The notes beneath the pieces were generated by a model, which saw only the letters and a list, made by a program, of their open reading frames with translations, did no database searches and had not been told where the DNA came from. A DNA stretch of 64,000 nt from WLMZ01 sp043753895. Lineage in GTDB: Bacteria; Actinomycetota; Acidimicrobiia; Acidimicrobiales; Ilumatobacteraceae. Positions 37,253 through 44,968 of this stretch are shown here, piece by piece. A program made the translations under genes and the position numbers. The DNA lies in assembly GCA_043753895.1 (NCBI GenBank), contig JAYUWK010000146.1, forward strand, positions 62,001 to 126,000, written 5' to 3'. How positions within the stretch are numbered: the first letter of the stretch is position 1; the number at the start of each line of letters is the position of its first letter.

Positions 37253-38923
37253 CTACGAACTCGGTATCGGCTGTCGGGCCGATAGAACCGACAGCGCCAT
37301 CTCCGGGCCGCGTCGTAGGATCGAAATAAGGCGCTTTGGCGTGTCTCCAACGGTTTGGCTACCGCTTAGTCCAGTCTCCTTTTGAATAAGGTGACCGCCA
37401 TCAAAATCGAGCACATGCAGGCGCTTTCTCAATCGGTCACCAGAGTATTGGGAGAGGTCAAGAAGGTATACCTCGTGGCGTCTTCCCGCGATCTTTTCAT
37501 CCGAGAGCGCTGGATTTAGTAGATGGATCAGGCGTAAGTCCATGAGGCTAGCGAGATCGTCGTATTCCATCGGATGCTTCTCCTTATCCTTCAATTCGAC
37601 GCGGAAGTAAGTCCAACGGCGCTCATCTAGACAGAAGTGATTTACGAGATCGAACGCTCTTCGAGTCTGGGCGGCCCATTCGCTGTTCGGATTTAGGTCC
37701 TCCTCAAGTTCTTGGAGTTTGACCTGGGAGGCCGCACCAGCGGCACGATTCACATCTTGAACACCGACCAAACGCGCGTTTGCTCGGCCTTGCGCGAGCA
37801 AGATGCTTTCACCTGCGAGCGTGAGGTAGTCACGCGGAACGCTGCCGGACGCGAGGACCAGGCGGTCAAGCGCCGTCGTGGAGAATACGCGGGTGATTGA
37901 AGTGATGCCGGCTTTGTCAGCGTGAGCTCGGAGGACCTGTTCGAGAAACGCCTTTGCACGAGTCGGTTCCTGGAGCGTTACATCTAAGTCGATACTGTCC
38001 GCGTCGTGTCCGATTTGAAGGCCTGCTTGGCGAGATGGCTCAAACCAGCGCGTCAGGTGACGAATGCTCGCGATCTTCAGCCAAGCGTTACTGTCTCGGA
38101 CAGAGGCATGAATCAGATCCAACAGATCGACTTGGTTCGTGCGCGGTACGAAGTAGAAGTCGTCGAGAAAGATGAAGAGCTGAATGCCTGTGCTGTTGCA
38201 GAACTTCTGAATGAAGGTCTGCATGCGCGGTACCGTCTGGTGAATGTATTTCATCGATACATTCTCATCGGCGAGTGCCCGCTCTAGCTCCTGGCTCAAC
38301 CTGGCCGCTTCGGTTGCGACGGACGGAGCATGGTCCGAACCGACATAGTGGGTTTGCGCTGCGTCAGCAATTCCTCGAAATACGGAGGCGGCTGCGCGTT
38401 CGACGGTGGACCACCGATGGGGTTGAAGGTTGAGCCACACCACGAGGTCTCCGGCGCTTTCGACCTGCGATTTCGTCTCAGCGAGCAACGCCGTCTTTCC
38501 GGCACCCCGTCGGCCGAAGATCAGATGATGTCGGGCGGCGGTTGCCTTCGTGATGTTCGCCGCGGAGTCGCGAACGTACGAGAGACTCGGCTGAGTTTCA
38601 GTGGCGCGCGACCGGGACTGCAGCAGCTGTACCAGCTGAGTTGCCCGCCCGTCGTGGGCGCCGGAAACGCGCTTGCTAACGCTTCGGGTGCCGGGCGATA
38701 CGGTCTGTCGAACCGTCACGAAGCCATTTAGGCCGAGACCAGCGAGCTCGAGGTCGAGGCGATTACCAACGTTTGCTGCTGGCTCCAGTGTCGCTGCATC
38801 GACCGAGACGATGAAGATAGTCTCCTCCGGGTAGCGGCGTACGGTCAGATCGATCAGATCGATTCCTGCCTCTATGAACCGATTGCGGACAACGCCCTCT
38901 GCTTCTGCTTGTGTCAGCGTCAT
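37253..38923 (-). CDS. P-loop ATPase (AAA_16/ORC-like) coupled to a HEPN-like gene
   Basis: The 556-residue protein has an N-terminal domain (about 1-125) of unknown type. A P-loop follows: Walker A GRRGAGKTALL (Lys about 143) and Walker B LFIFLDDFYFV (about 249-259). Then come IASIRHLTRWFE, a likely sensor region, and helical and winged-helix-like C-terminal parts. The AAA/STAND-like pattern resembles ORC/Cdc6-type ATPases seen in defence and plasmid loci. ATG 38923 overlaps the HEPN-like stop (ATGA). The pair may act together in defence or maintenance; this is inference from coupling and location. Confidence 0.65.
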   Translation of the reverse strand: MTLTQAEAEGVVRNRFIEAGIDLIDLTVRRYPEETIFIVSVDAATLEPAANVGNRLDLELAGLGLNGFVTVRQTVSPGTRSVSKRVSGAHDGRATQLVQLLQSRSRATETQPSLSYVRDSAANITKATAARHHLIFGRRGAGKTALLAETKSQVESAGDLVVWLNLQPHRWSTVERAAASVFRGIADAAQTHYVGSDHAPSVATEAARLSQELERALADENVSMKYIHQTVPRMQTFIQKFCNSTGIQLFIFLDDFYFVPRTNQVDLLDLIHASVRDSNAWLKIASIRHLTRWFEPSRQAGLQIGHDADSIDLDVTLQEPTRAKAFLEQVLRAHADKAGITSITRVFSTTALDRLVLASGSVPRDYLTLAGESILLAQGRANARLVGVQDVNRAAGAASQVKLQELEEDLNPNSEWAAQTRRAFDLVNHFCLDERRWTYFRVELKDKEKHPMEYDDLASLMDLRLIHLLNPALSDEKIAGRRHEVYLLDLSQYSGDRLRKRLHVLDFDGGHLIQKETGLSGSQTVGDTPKRLISILRRGPEMALSVLSARQPIPSS

Positions 38924-39447
38924 ATGCCGTTGCATCCTTTCATCCGGAGATAAGACCGTGCCGCAGTCAGCGCGTCGGCCGCTGTCGTCTGGAGGCGGAG
39001 AGCGTCTGATTTCCATGCGTTTTCGCTCTTCGGGTAAAGGTCGTAGTCGGCAGCATTCCGCGTCTCGCGTGCGGACTTGAGATCGTTGGCCCAGATGGCC
39101 AGCCCCGGTAGATCCGCGGGCAAATGGCTGGGCAAATCAGAGTGCTTCTCGTGATCGTCGCCACCGAATCCAAAGTACACAAGCGCACGAAATGAGTGGT
39201 AGGTCGAGTAGTAGAACCGACTTATCGCGTCGCGGTATAACGGAGGTTGAGCTTGCAACAAGCGCGACCCGCGGCTGCGACAGCTTGCTGCCAATGCAAT
39301 TCGATCGGCCACCACGCGATGGCGTACCTCTACGAGTGCATGGCCCGTACGCGAAGGAATGCTTATTCCCTCGGCCCAATCGTCCAACATCTTCTTCTTC
39401 GCCTCGGCAACGCGCTGAAGGATGATTGGATCTGCGTACTGCACCAT
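38920..39447 (-). CDS. HEPN-like helical protein
   Basis: The 175-residue protein starts at ATG 39447. Its C-terminal two thirds fit the HEPN pattern: ISRFYYSTYHSFRALVYF helix, then ARETRNAADYDLY and a final helix with AARSYL. The RNase motif Rx4-6H is not evident, so it may be a non-catalytic HEPN scaffold. It is translationally coupled to the ATPase gene. The upstream open frame lacks similarity and is rejected. A 268-bp divergent gap separates it from the methyltransferase gene; no gene is seen there. Confidence 0.6.
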   Translation of the reverse strand: MVQYADPIILQRVAEAKKKMLDDWAEGISIPSRTGHALVEVRHRVVADRIALAASCRSRGSRLLQAQPPLYRDAISRFYYSTYHSFRALVYFGFGGDDHEKHSDLPSHLPADLPGLAIWANDLKSARETRNAADYDLYPKSENAWKSDALRLQTTAADALTAARSYLRMKGCNGI

Positions 39448-39715
39448 GCAAGAAGTCCTCCGATCGCTCCGTAGCGTAGAACGTGCGCCGCTCCGCACGC
39501 GCCATGTACGCGCTCGACAGTGCGCCGTCCGGCCGGATTCGCGCTCCGGCCCTATTTCACGGCGAGGGCGGTATCTCGGCGAGGGTGGCGTAGAGCATGA
39601 TCGAGCGGTCCTCCCTGCGGCGTGGCGTTGTCGTAGGATAGCCAAAGCGTGCCAGCGCAGTGAGCGCTGTCACACCCGTTTCGTATTCTCAAGGAAGTCG
39701 CCTCAGGAGGTGCCC

Positions 39716-40792
39716 GTGTCGTCTGTGCCAGAAGTGTTCACCAACGAAATCGTGAACGGTGACTGTCTTGACCTACTGCGCGAGTTGCCGGAAGGGAGCG
39801 TGGATCTCGTAGTGTCCTCGCCGCCGTACAACTTGGGTAAGGAGTACGAGACGAAGCGTGCGTTGCAGGATTACGTGGCCGACCAAGCGAAGGTCCTGAG
39901 TGAATGCGCTCGTGTCTTGAGCGAGAGCGGATCGATATTCTGGCAGGTGGGCTCCTACGCCAACAAGGGAATGCTGATTCCACTGGACGTGCGGTTCTTC
40001 CCGATTCTTGAAGACTTGGGACTTATCCCTAGGAACCGCATTGCATGGGCTCGGCAGCATGGTCTCCACGCTTCGAAGAAGTTCTCGGCTCGATACGAGA
40101 CGATTCTCTGGTTCACCAAGTCCGACAGCTATACGTTCAATCTCGACGATGTCCGTGTGCCGCAGAAGTACCAGAACAAGAAATCGTGGCGGGGAGAAAA
40201 CAAGGGCGAGCTGACCTGCAACCCAAATGGCAAGAACCCTGGTGATATCTGGCTTTTCCGGAACGTCAAACACAATCACGAGGAGCAGACCCTGCACCCG
40301 TGCCAGTTTCCAGAGGACATGATTTCCCGCATAGTTCTCTGCTCAACAAATCCCGGTGACGTGGTCCTTGACCCCTACATGGGCACTGGCACTGTCGCAG
40401 TGGTTGCTCAAGACCTGAAGCGCAACTTTGTCGGTGCCGAGCTTGACCCCAGCTATCACCGTGTTGCACTGCAGCGGCTGAGCAGAGCGCCCGACGGCGA
40501 TGGGGTCTTTGCCAACCTCAAGAACCTTCGGGACTATTGCGAGGAGCGCGGCCTTGATCCCTCCAGGTTCCGGTTCGCAGCGCAGACTGCGGAGAAGGCG
40601 ACGGCGAAGGGTCAGTCGAAGATTTATTCGGAGGAGCATCACCTCGACGAGATGGAGCGACGGCTCGGCTACGAAGAAGACTGTTTCTCCGCGGACCTTC
40701 GAGGAGTCGCTCGCCCCGAAGACTCATTCGTCGGCGGACAAGTCAAGCCTGCGAAGGCCAAGCGAGAGTCGCAGCCTCTGCTGTTTGAGTAG
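39716..40792 (+). CDS. Type II DNA methyltransferase, beta class, probably N4-cytosine
   Basis: The 358-residue enzyme starts at GTG 39716, five bases after CAGGAGG. Motif IV SSPPYNLG comes early (about 36-43), and the SAM motif DPYMGTGTVAVVAQ comes late (about 220-233). This is the beta-class order. SPPY is typical of N4-cytosine enzymes. The C-terminal third is a family-variable extension. It sits convergent with the BglII-like endonuclease, 15 bp apart, and should protect that enzyme's site. M.BglII is an N4-cytosine enzyme, which fits. Confidence 0.88.
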   Translation: MSSVPEVFTNEIVNGDCLDLLRELPEGSVDLVVSSPPYNLGKEYETKRALQDYVADQAKVLSECARVLSESGSIFWQVGSYANKGMLIPLDVRFFPILEDLGLIPRNRIAWARQHGLHASKKFSARYETILWFTKSDSYTFNLDDVRVPQKYQNKKSWRGENKGELTCNPNGKNPGDIWLFRNVKHNHEEQTLHPCQFPEDMISRIVLCSTNPGDVVLDPYMGTGTVAVVAQDLKRNFVGAELDPSYHRVALQRLSRAPDGDGVFANLKNLRDYCEERGLDPSRFRFAAQTAEKATAKGQSKIYSEEHHLDEMERRLGYEEDCFSADLRGVARPEDSFVGGQVKPAKAKRESQPLLFE

Positions 40793-40807
40793 CGGCTGTG
40801 CGCCCGC

Positions 40808-41482
40808 TCACATATCGGTGAAGCGGACTGGTTGAACCTCGTACTGGCTAGCACGGCCTCTGGTCATTCGGAACTGCTTCTCGGTCGCTTCACCATCGTG
40901 GCGTGCATATCGGCCCGGGTACGCCGTCCAGATTGCGGTTGTGGCGTCGCCTGCCGGGAGTGTTAGGCCGACCATACGAATCGGAATCTCAAAGGTGTCG
41001 TACTTGGTGACGGCACCAAGCTGGGCACAGGCTTGCTCGTAATAGAGCGTGCTGTTGGAAGCGGGTAGAATGCCACTCTTCGTGACGATGACGAGAGCAT
41101 CGATCGGCTGTAAGCCATCGAGTAGGAGCCTCGACTTGAAGACGGCTTCGCTCCGAATGACGTTATTCCACAGAAACGGGTAGTTCGAGAATTGCCACTC
41201 GGCCAGAATCGCCCCTTTGCCGCCGTCCCAATCCTTGCCGAACATCTTCAAGTCAGGGGGAACGGAGATGGCACTCCAGCCTCTGTCCTCCGCCATTTGG
41301 GTCAGTCGGGCGTTTGTTGCCTTTGGATCAAATATTGGCTGCCCGACCCTTCCGGCTTGGTCCGAGGGCTGAAGGAAGAGCGGGAGGAGTTTCAGCATCT
41401 CTTCGAGTTCGGCCCACTCCTCGGCCGCGGCCCCGGCGAAGACGTGATCGGCATTGTTGAAGTCCTCGTAGTGAAAGTCCAT
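40808..41482 (-). CDS. Type II restriction endonuclease, BglII-like
   Basis: The 224-residue protein starts at ATG 41482. It closely resembles BglII (about 223 residues) as I remember it: SDQAGRVGQPIFDPKATN, the catalytic EWQFSNYPFLWNN (Glu-x-Gln), LPASNSTLYYEQA and FEIPIRMVGL. BglII cleaves AGATCT, so this enzyme may be an isoschizomer. It is convergent with the methyltransferase, forming a complete system. An upstream frame to 41578 is rejected because BglII starts at a similar MDFHYEDFNNAD-like segment. Confidence 0.88.
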   Translation of the reverse strand: MDFHYEDFNNADHVFAGAAAEEWAELEEMLKLLPLFLQPSDQAGRVGQPIFDPKATNARLTQMAEDRGWSAISVPPDLKMFGKDWDGGKGAILAEWQFSNYPFLWNNVIRSEAVFKSRLLLDGLQPIDALVIVTKSGILPASNSTLYYEQACAQLGAVTKYDTFEIPIRMVGLTLPAGDATTAIWTAYPGRYARHDGEATEKQFRMTRGRASQYEVQPVRFTDM

Positions 41483-41845
41483 ACACCGTTCAATTCCTGC
41501 CGGATGAGCGACAGTACTCCGCGCATCGTGAGTGAACGTTGATACCGGGCCTCTATCTCGGCTGACCTTCGCGGACACCGGCTGTCAACGGCCCACTGCT
41601 CGTCCTCAATGGTGTGCAGTGGTGGTGTCAAGAAATTCATCCAAGGAGTTTCGGACGAGGGGATTGGCGGGACGAACGCAGCCGGCCGCTCACAGTCCGC
41701 GGCTCACGCGCGGCCATCTCATCCCTCCAACAGGCGCCAGTGGCCGGTATGAGAATCGGTGGTTCCCCCCTTCGACACCAAGGACTCAGGTAGGACGCGG
41801 TGGGAGACTGTCAACCGGGCCTTCCGCCACGTAGGATCTGTGTTG
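41483..41845. other. Non-coding stretch holding attR
   Basis: No convincing gene is seen. The right end of the element (arm at 41746, core 41764-41780) lies here, followed by 65 bp leading to mntA. The 41483-41740 part is probably the endonuclease promoter and the element's terminal region. Confidence 0.6.
41746..41780. repeat. attR: left attP arm plus tRNA-derived core
   Basis: GGTATGAGAA (41746-41755) is followed after 8 bases by the core TCCCCCCTTCGACACCA (41764-41780), identical to the tRNA 3' end at 34012-34028. The segment from 41734 on is matched again by a diverged copy at 44894-44940. Confidence 0.88.
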
Positions 41846-42148
41846 ATGGCGCTTACAGGTTCTCCGCTGGGCTCGCTGGTCGAGCAGCAACGTGAGCAAA
41901 TCGTTGCGCTCACGCTGCGGCACCGTGCCCGGTCGATTGCTGTCTTCGGATCCGTCGCACGAGGAGAGGACACCGGCGCTAGCGACGTCGACTTCCTCGT
42001 CGAGTTTGAGCCAGGCAGCTCCTTACTCGATCTCATTTACCTGGAGGAATCCCTCGGCGAGCTCCTCGGAGTCAGAGTGGACGTGGTCTCGGCGGGAGCG
42101 CTACTAGAACGCGACGACGAGATTCGGCGAGACCTCGTACGGTTGTGA
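41846..42148 (+). CDS. MNT-type nucleotidyltransferase antitoxin (MntA-like)
   Basis: The 100-residue minimal nucleotidyltransferase has the catalytic signature GSVARGEDTGASDVDFLVEF with both Asp residues. A third acidic position lies in VRVDVVSA. MntA-type proteins AMPylate or otherwise neutralise HEPN toxins. ATG 41846 is chosen as the first start giving a normal family length. Its stop overlaps the start of the broken HEPN gene (GTGA). Confidence 0.85.
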   Translation: MALTGSPLGSLVEQQREQIVALTLRHRARSIAVFGSVARGEDTGASDVDFLVEFEPGSSLLDLIYLEESLGELLGVRVDVVSAGALLERDDEIRRDLVRL

Positions 42149-42476
42149 GCCGCTCCGACATCCACCGTCTGGCCGACATGCTGATGGCAGCCGATGAATT
42201 ACCCGGATCGTGTCGCGAGGCCGAGATACCTACGACGGCGACGTGGCCATTCGTCGCGCGGTAGAGCGGTGCCTCGAGATTTTCGGTGAGGCGGCCAAGT
42301 CGCTGTCGAGCGAACTCCGCGATACGCACCAAGAAGTCCCGTGGAGCGACATGGCCAAGATCCGCGATCGGTTGAGTCACCACCACCACCGCATCGACCA
42401 CGCGCAGTTATGGGTTATCGCAGAACAAAACGTCCCAGCTGCGGCCGACCAGATTCGTAAGATCGCTGTCGACTGA
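42145..42476 (+). pseudogene. HEPN toxin (HepT/DUF86-like), frameshifted
   Basis: GTG 42145 opens a frame reading SRSDIHRLADMLMAADEL that hits a stop near 42260. The family sequence continues in another frame from about 42198: TRIVSRGRDTYDGD, then LEIFGEAAKSLS and the HEPN motif RDRLSHHHHRID with Rx4H. A single missing base near 42196 explains both halves. A restart at GTG 42210 would make a shortened 88-residue product. It is the expected partner of the upstream MNT protein. Confidence 0.8.
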
Positions 42477-42863
42477 GAGTGGTTACGCAGACGAGACACT
42501 CACGTCCACGGCATGAGGCGAGAGCGAGGGGAGATCGGTGACGTCGGTCCTTTGACACCAACCTGGTACCTTAAATGTCCTGGTACAAGCGTTTTCCCGG
42601 GCGGTTTGGTTGGACTCGAAGAACGATTTGTCCGCGACCGCTGCGGACGCCCAGTATCACAACAGCTGGCATCGAATTTGGGTGGACACAATGGCTGCCA
42701 GGAACGAGTATCGGCAGAAGTCCGTTGTCAGGCGTGCGGCTCTGCCGGTTACGGCCAGACTTCTCGGCGTCGTTGCGGGCCCTCAGCTTGGCGAGCGCTT
42801 GGCATTCTGCCGATCTTGAAACGTCATGGTGCTGAGCCTCAACGAGGGGCTACTCTTGGTGTC
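42477..42863. other. Non-coding stretch with a remnant att site
   Basis: No convincing gene is seen. The degenerate att copy lies at 42531-42560. Weak open frames at 42575-42835 and 42610-42819 have no recognisable features. A TACTCT element at 42851-42856 could be the -10 of the next gene, 7 bases before its GTG. Confidence 0.5.
42531..42560. repeat. Remnant att-like site 2
   Basis: GAGATCGGTG (42531-42540) precedes CCTTTGACACCA (42549-42560), which differs at one base from the tRNA end CCTTCGACACCA. The left half closely matches that of the site at 45681, suggesting both come from one att family. Confidence 0.65.
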
Positions 42864-43094
42864 GTGACGTTCACGCGGATCACAGTCGACTCGGAACGAA
42901 TGGGTGGGGTGCCGTGTGTGCGCGGACTGCGATTCCCCGTGGCGACGGTCGTAGGGATGGTTGCCGACGGGATGACCACCGAGGAGATTCTTGCCGAGCA
43001 TCCCGATCTTGAGGCCGCCGACATCGCCGAGTGCTTGCGGTTCGCAGCGCTCGCGGTGCAGGAGCGTGAGTTGCCCCTTCGTCAGCCGGCGTGA
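42864..43094 (+). CDS. DUF433-family antitoxin
   Basis: The 76-residue protein starts at GTG 42864. It has the DUF433 pattern: ITVDSERMGGVPCVRGLRFP, VATVVGMVADGMT and ILAEHPDLEAADIAECLRFA. This small HTH-like family pairs with DUF5615 PIN-like toxins. It overlaps the toxin start by 4 bp (GTGA), so the two are coupled. Confidence 0.88.
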   Translation: MTFTRITVDSERMGGVPCVRGLRFPVATVVGMVADGMTTEEILAEHPDLEAADIAECLRFAALAVQERELPLRQPA

Positions 43095-43465
43095 GATTCC
43101 TGCTCGATCAGAATCTGTCGCCGGTGCTCGTTGAGCTTCTCGCTCACCTCGGTCATGATGCGGTCCACGTTCGCGAACTCGGGATGAGCCGGGCTTCTGA
43201 CGTCGAGATCATGGCCACCGCTCGCGACGACAACAGGATGGTCGTGTCAGGCGACACTGATTTCGGGGAGTTGCTCGCTCGGACAAACGCGGCGTCGCCG
43301 TCTCTCGTGCTGTTCCGTCGGCAGGGGCAGCGTCGTGCGGCTGAGTTGGCAGCATTGTTGGACGCCAATCTGCAAGCGGTCGCCGCCGACCTTGATGCGG
43401 GAGCGGTGGTTGTTATCGACGCCGACCGAGTTCGCATTCGACGCCTTCCGCTTCGACCGACCTGA
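43091..43465 (+). CDS. DUF5615 PIN-like toxin
   Basis: The 124-residue protein starts at GTG 43091 with FLLDQNLSPVLVELLAHLGHDA (outline), the N-terminal Asp motif of the DUF5615 PIN-like family. It continues with SGDTDFGELLA and LVLFRRQG. These are predicted RNases held in check by DUF433 partners. It appears intact, unlike the neighbouring toxins. Confidence 0.85.
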   Translation: MRFLLDQNLSPVLVELLAHLGHDAVHVRELGMSRASDVEIMATARDDNRMVVSGDTDFGELLARTNAASPSLVLFRRQGQRRAAELAALLDANLQAVAADLDAGAVVVIDADRVRIRRLPLRPT

Positions 43466-43884
43466 GGTCTCAGTGGGGTCCGAGCCGATAGCCGACGTCA
43501 GCGCACTGACAAAGTCGATAGGTTCACGCCCGGGCATCGCTTCAACCTCGAACGCAGGTCCGACGTGGCGAGAGATGGTGATCGCGCTCACCGAAGTTCC
43601 CCAGGTGTGCTTGGCGGATTCCAGGCATCGTTGAGCAACTCTGGGGACATTCACCTGAGTGTGATCAATGCCATCTGACCCGGCAAAACGCAATTCGACG
43701 CAACTCGTCGCGATCTCCATCTCCGGCGTTCAAGTCCCCCTTCGACACCGGGTTGCGTTCAGCGACCGCTCAGATATCGGCGGTGGGACCAAGGCTAATG
43801 GTTGGCTGGACTTCGCGGAATCGAGCCCTCGGTCTTTTCTATCTCGACCGTGCAGTTGCTCGACGAGGCCCGCGCCGAGTCTGA
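43466..43884. other. Non-coding stretch with a remnant att site
   Basis: The stretch has no recognisable gene. A minus-strand open frame (43247-43720) overlaps the toxin gene antisense and has no family resemblance. The strongest feature is a near-perfect copy of the tRNA-Leu T-arm and acceptor end at 43728-43749. Confidence 0.5.
43728..43749. repeat. Remnant att-like site 3 with tRNA T-arm
   Basis: GTTCAAGTCCCCC followed by TTCGACACC reproduces the tRNA-Leu T-loop and acceptor sequence, with one C deleted and the final A changed to G. It is a tRNA 3' fragment displaced about 9.7 kb from the gene. Confidence 0.8.
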
Positions 43885-44247
43885 GTGACCACCTACGTTT
43901 CTCGACGCGTCGGCGGGGGGCCGATCTTCTGCTCGACACTCTTGGCGGTCGCAGCATCCTTGAGCAACTGCAGTCTGGAGCGCAGTGGTGGGTTCCTGAG
44001 CACTATTTCGTCGAGGTCGCGTCCGTGCTCCGCTGAGCCGAACTTTGCGGGTTTCATCAACCCGGCGACGGCTGCGTCGGCGCTTCGTTTGCTGACTGTC
44101 GTACCGCTTCGACGCGTTCAGATCAGGCCACTGCTGGAGGAAGCGTGGTCGAGGCGCGGACACGTCACTGTCTACGACGCTGTGTACGTCGTCCTAGCAG
44201 AACACCTGAACGCGACACTGGTCACTTCGGACCTGCGGCTCGCGAGG
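43885..44247 (+). pseudogene. VapC-type PIN toxin, multiply frameshifted
   Basis: PIN-domain pieces lie in successive frames. FLDASA is at about 43898, ADLLLDTLGGRSILEQL through FVEVASVLR is at 43920-44036, and TAASALRLL through VTVYDAVYVVLAEHLNATLVTSDLRLA is at 44070-44246. At least two or three frameshifts break it, and it is inactive unless the sequence is in error. Near 44247 it runs directly into the 3' part of a truncated GNAT gene on the other strand. Confidence 0.75.
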
Positions 44248-44711
44248 TCTGCTCCGAGCGTGAACAACCAACCCGTCATCAGCGTTACAGCGCGAGTCGC
44301 AAGTCCTCGTCCTCTCGCGCCTGGCGCCAGCCAGTAGCCGAACTGGGCTACGTCTGTGCTCGACCATTGGTCGATGCCACACATGCCGACCGGCTCACCC
44401 AAGGCTGCATCAACGATCGCGAAGGCGGCGCCCGTCGGATCACCCTCGACTTCGAATGTACGCCAGCTCTGCTCGATGCGTTCGATGACCGCGATTGCGT
44501 CAGCCACCGAGGCTGGCGTCGGGCCGTTGTAGCGCTCGATCGCCGGGTCCCTCGACGCTTCAGCCATGAAGATCGCATCGGAGAGGCTCCAGGGTCGTAG
44601 TACGACCGCATCGTCGGACAACACGACCGGTGATCTCTCAGCGCCGGACTCCGTGCCGTCGGCGCGTCTGTGGGCCACGACCGCAGAATCCGGTTTCTCT
44701 GACTCGCCCAT
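44172..44711 (-). pseudogene. RimJ-like GNAT acetyltransferase, 3'-truncated
   Basis: The frame starts at ATG 44711 and has a GNAT fold: VVLRPWSLSDAIFMAEASRD, then MCGIDQWSST and the CoA motif WLAPGARGRGLATRAV. The similarity stops at about residue 153 (FTLGA, near 44250). The remaining tail is antisense to the PIN pseudogene and lacks the normal C-terminal strands. The junction indicates a deletion joining two convergent genes. Confidence 0.72.
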
Positions 44712-44893
44712 TCAGCTGACGTTACGACCTTCGGCGTAGTAGGACCGTCTCCGAGATGCCGGTCTGCAGCGATCACGTTCGCGGCGGCTGATCACGCTCG
44801 GCGTTCAAGTGGCCATCAGCAGTCCTACATGGCCACTGGTGGGCAGAATCCGGTGTCCGCCGACAGAGCATTTCTGTGATCGTTCCGTAGCCG

Positions 44894-44940
44894 CCAGTGG
44901 CCGTAATGAGAATCGGCAGCTCGGTCCTTCGACACGAAGG
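44894..44940. repeat. Remnant att-like site 4, copy of attR
   Basis: The stretch starting CCAGTGGCCGTAATGAGAAT matches the attR flank at 41738-41757 with few differences. It is followed by CCTTCGACACGA, one base from the tRNA end. A matching inverted piece, GGCCACTGG, lies about 60 bp upstream. It is most simply an older attR of an element related to the present one. Confidence 0.75.
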
Positions 44941-44968
44941 CGCAGGCCGGGGTTCTCACTGGCTTGCT

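Larger units (their letters stand above)
34012..41780. mobile_element. Integrated element in the tRNA-Leu 3' end (about 7.8 kb)
   Basis: The element is bounded by identical 17-bp cores at 34012-34028 and 41764-41780, both from the tRNA 3' end. It encodes a large serine recombinase at the left end, a Rep_trans replication initiator, a small HTH protein, a HEPN-like/ATPase pair and a BglII-like restriction-modification system. No relaxase, FtsK-like translocase or type IV secretion gene is seen, so self-transfer is not supported. It looks like an integrative rolling-circle replicon carrying defence cargo. Confidence 0.9.

Noticed and set aside
42610..42819. Open frame of 69 codons between a remnant att site and the DUF433 gene
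   Set aside because: No ribosome-binding site, family resemblance or plausible domain; it starts at TTG and ends inside the following gene's leader.
43247..43720. Minus-strand frame of 157 codons opposite the DUF5615 toxin
   Set aside because: It overlaps an intact toxin gene antisense for over 200 bp and shows no recognisable features. High GC makes such frames common.
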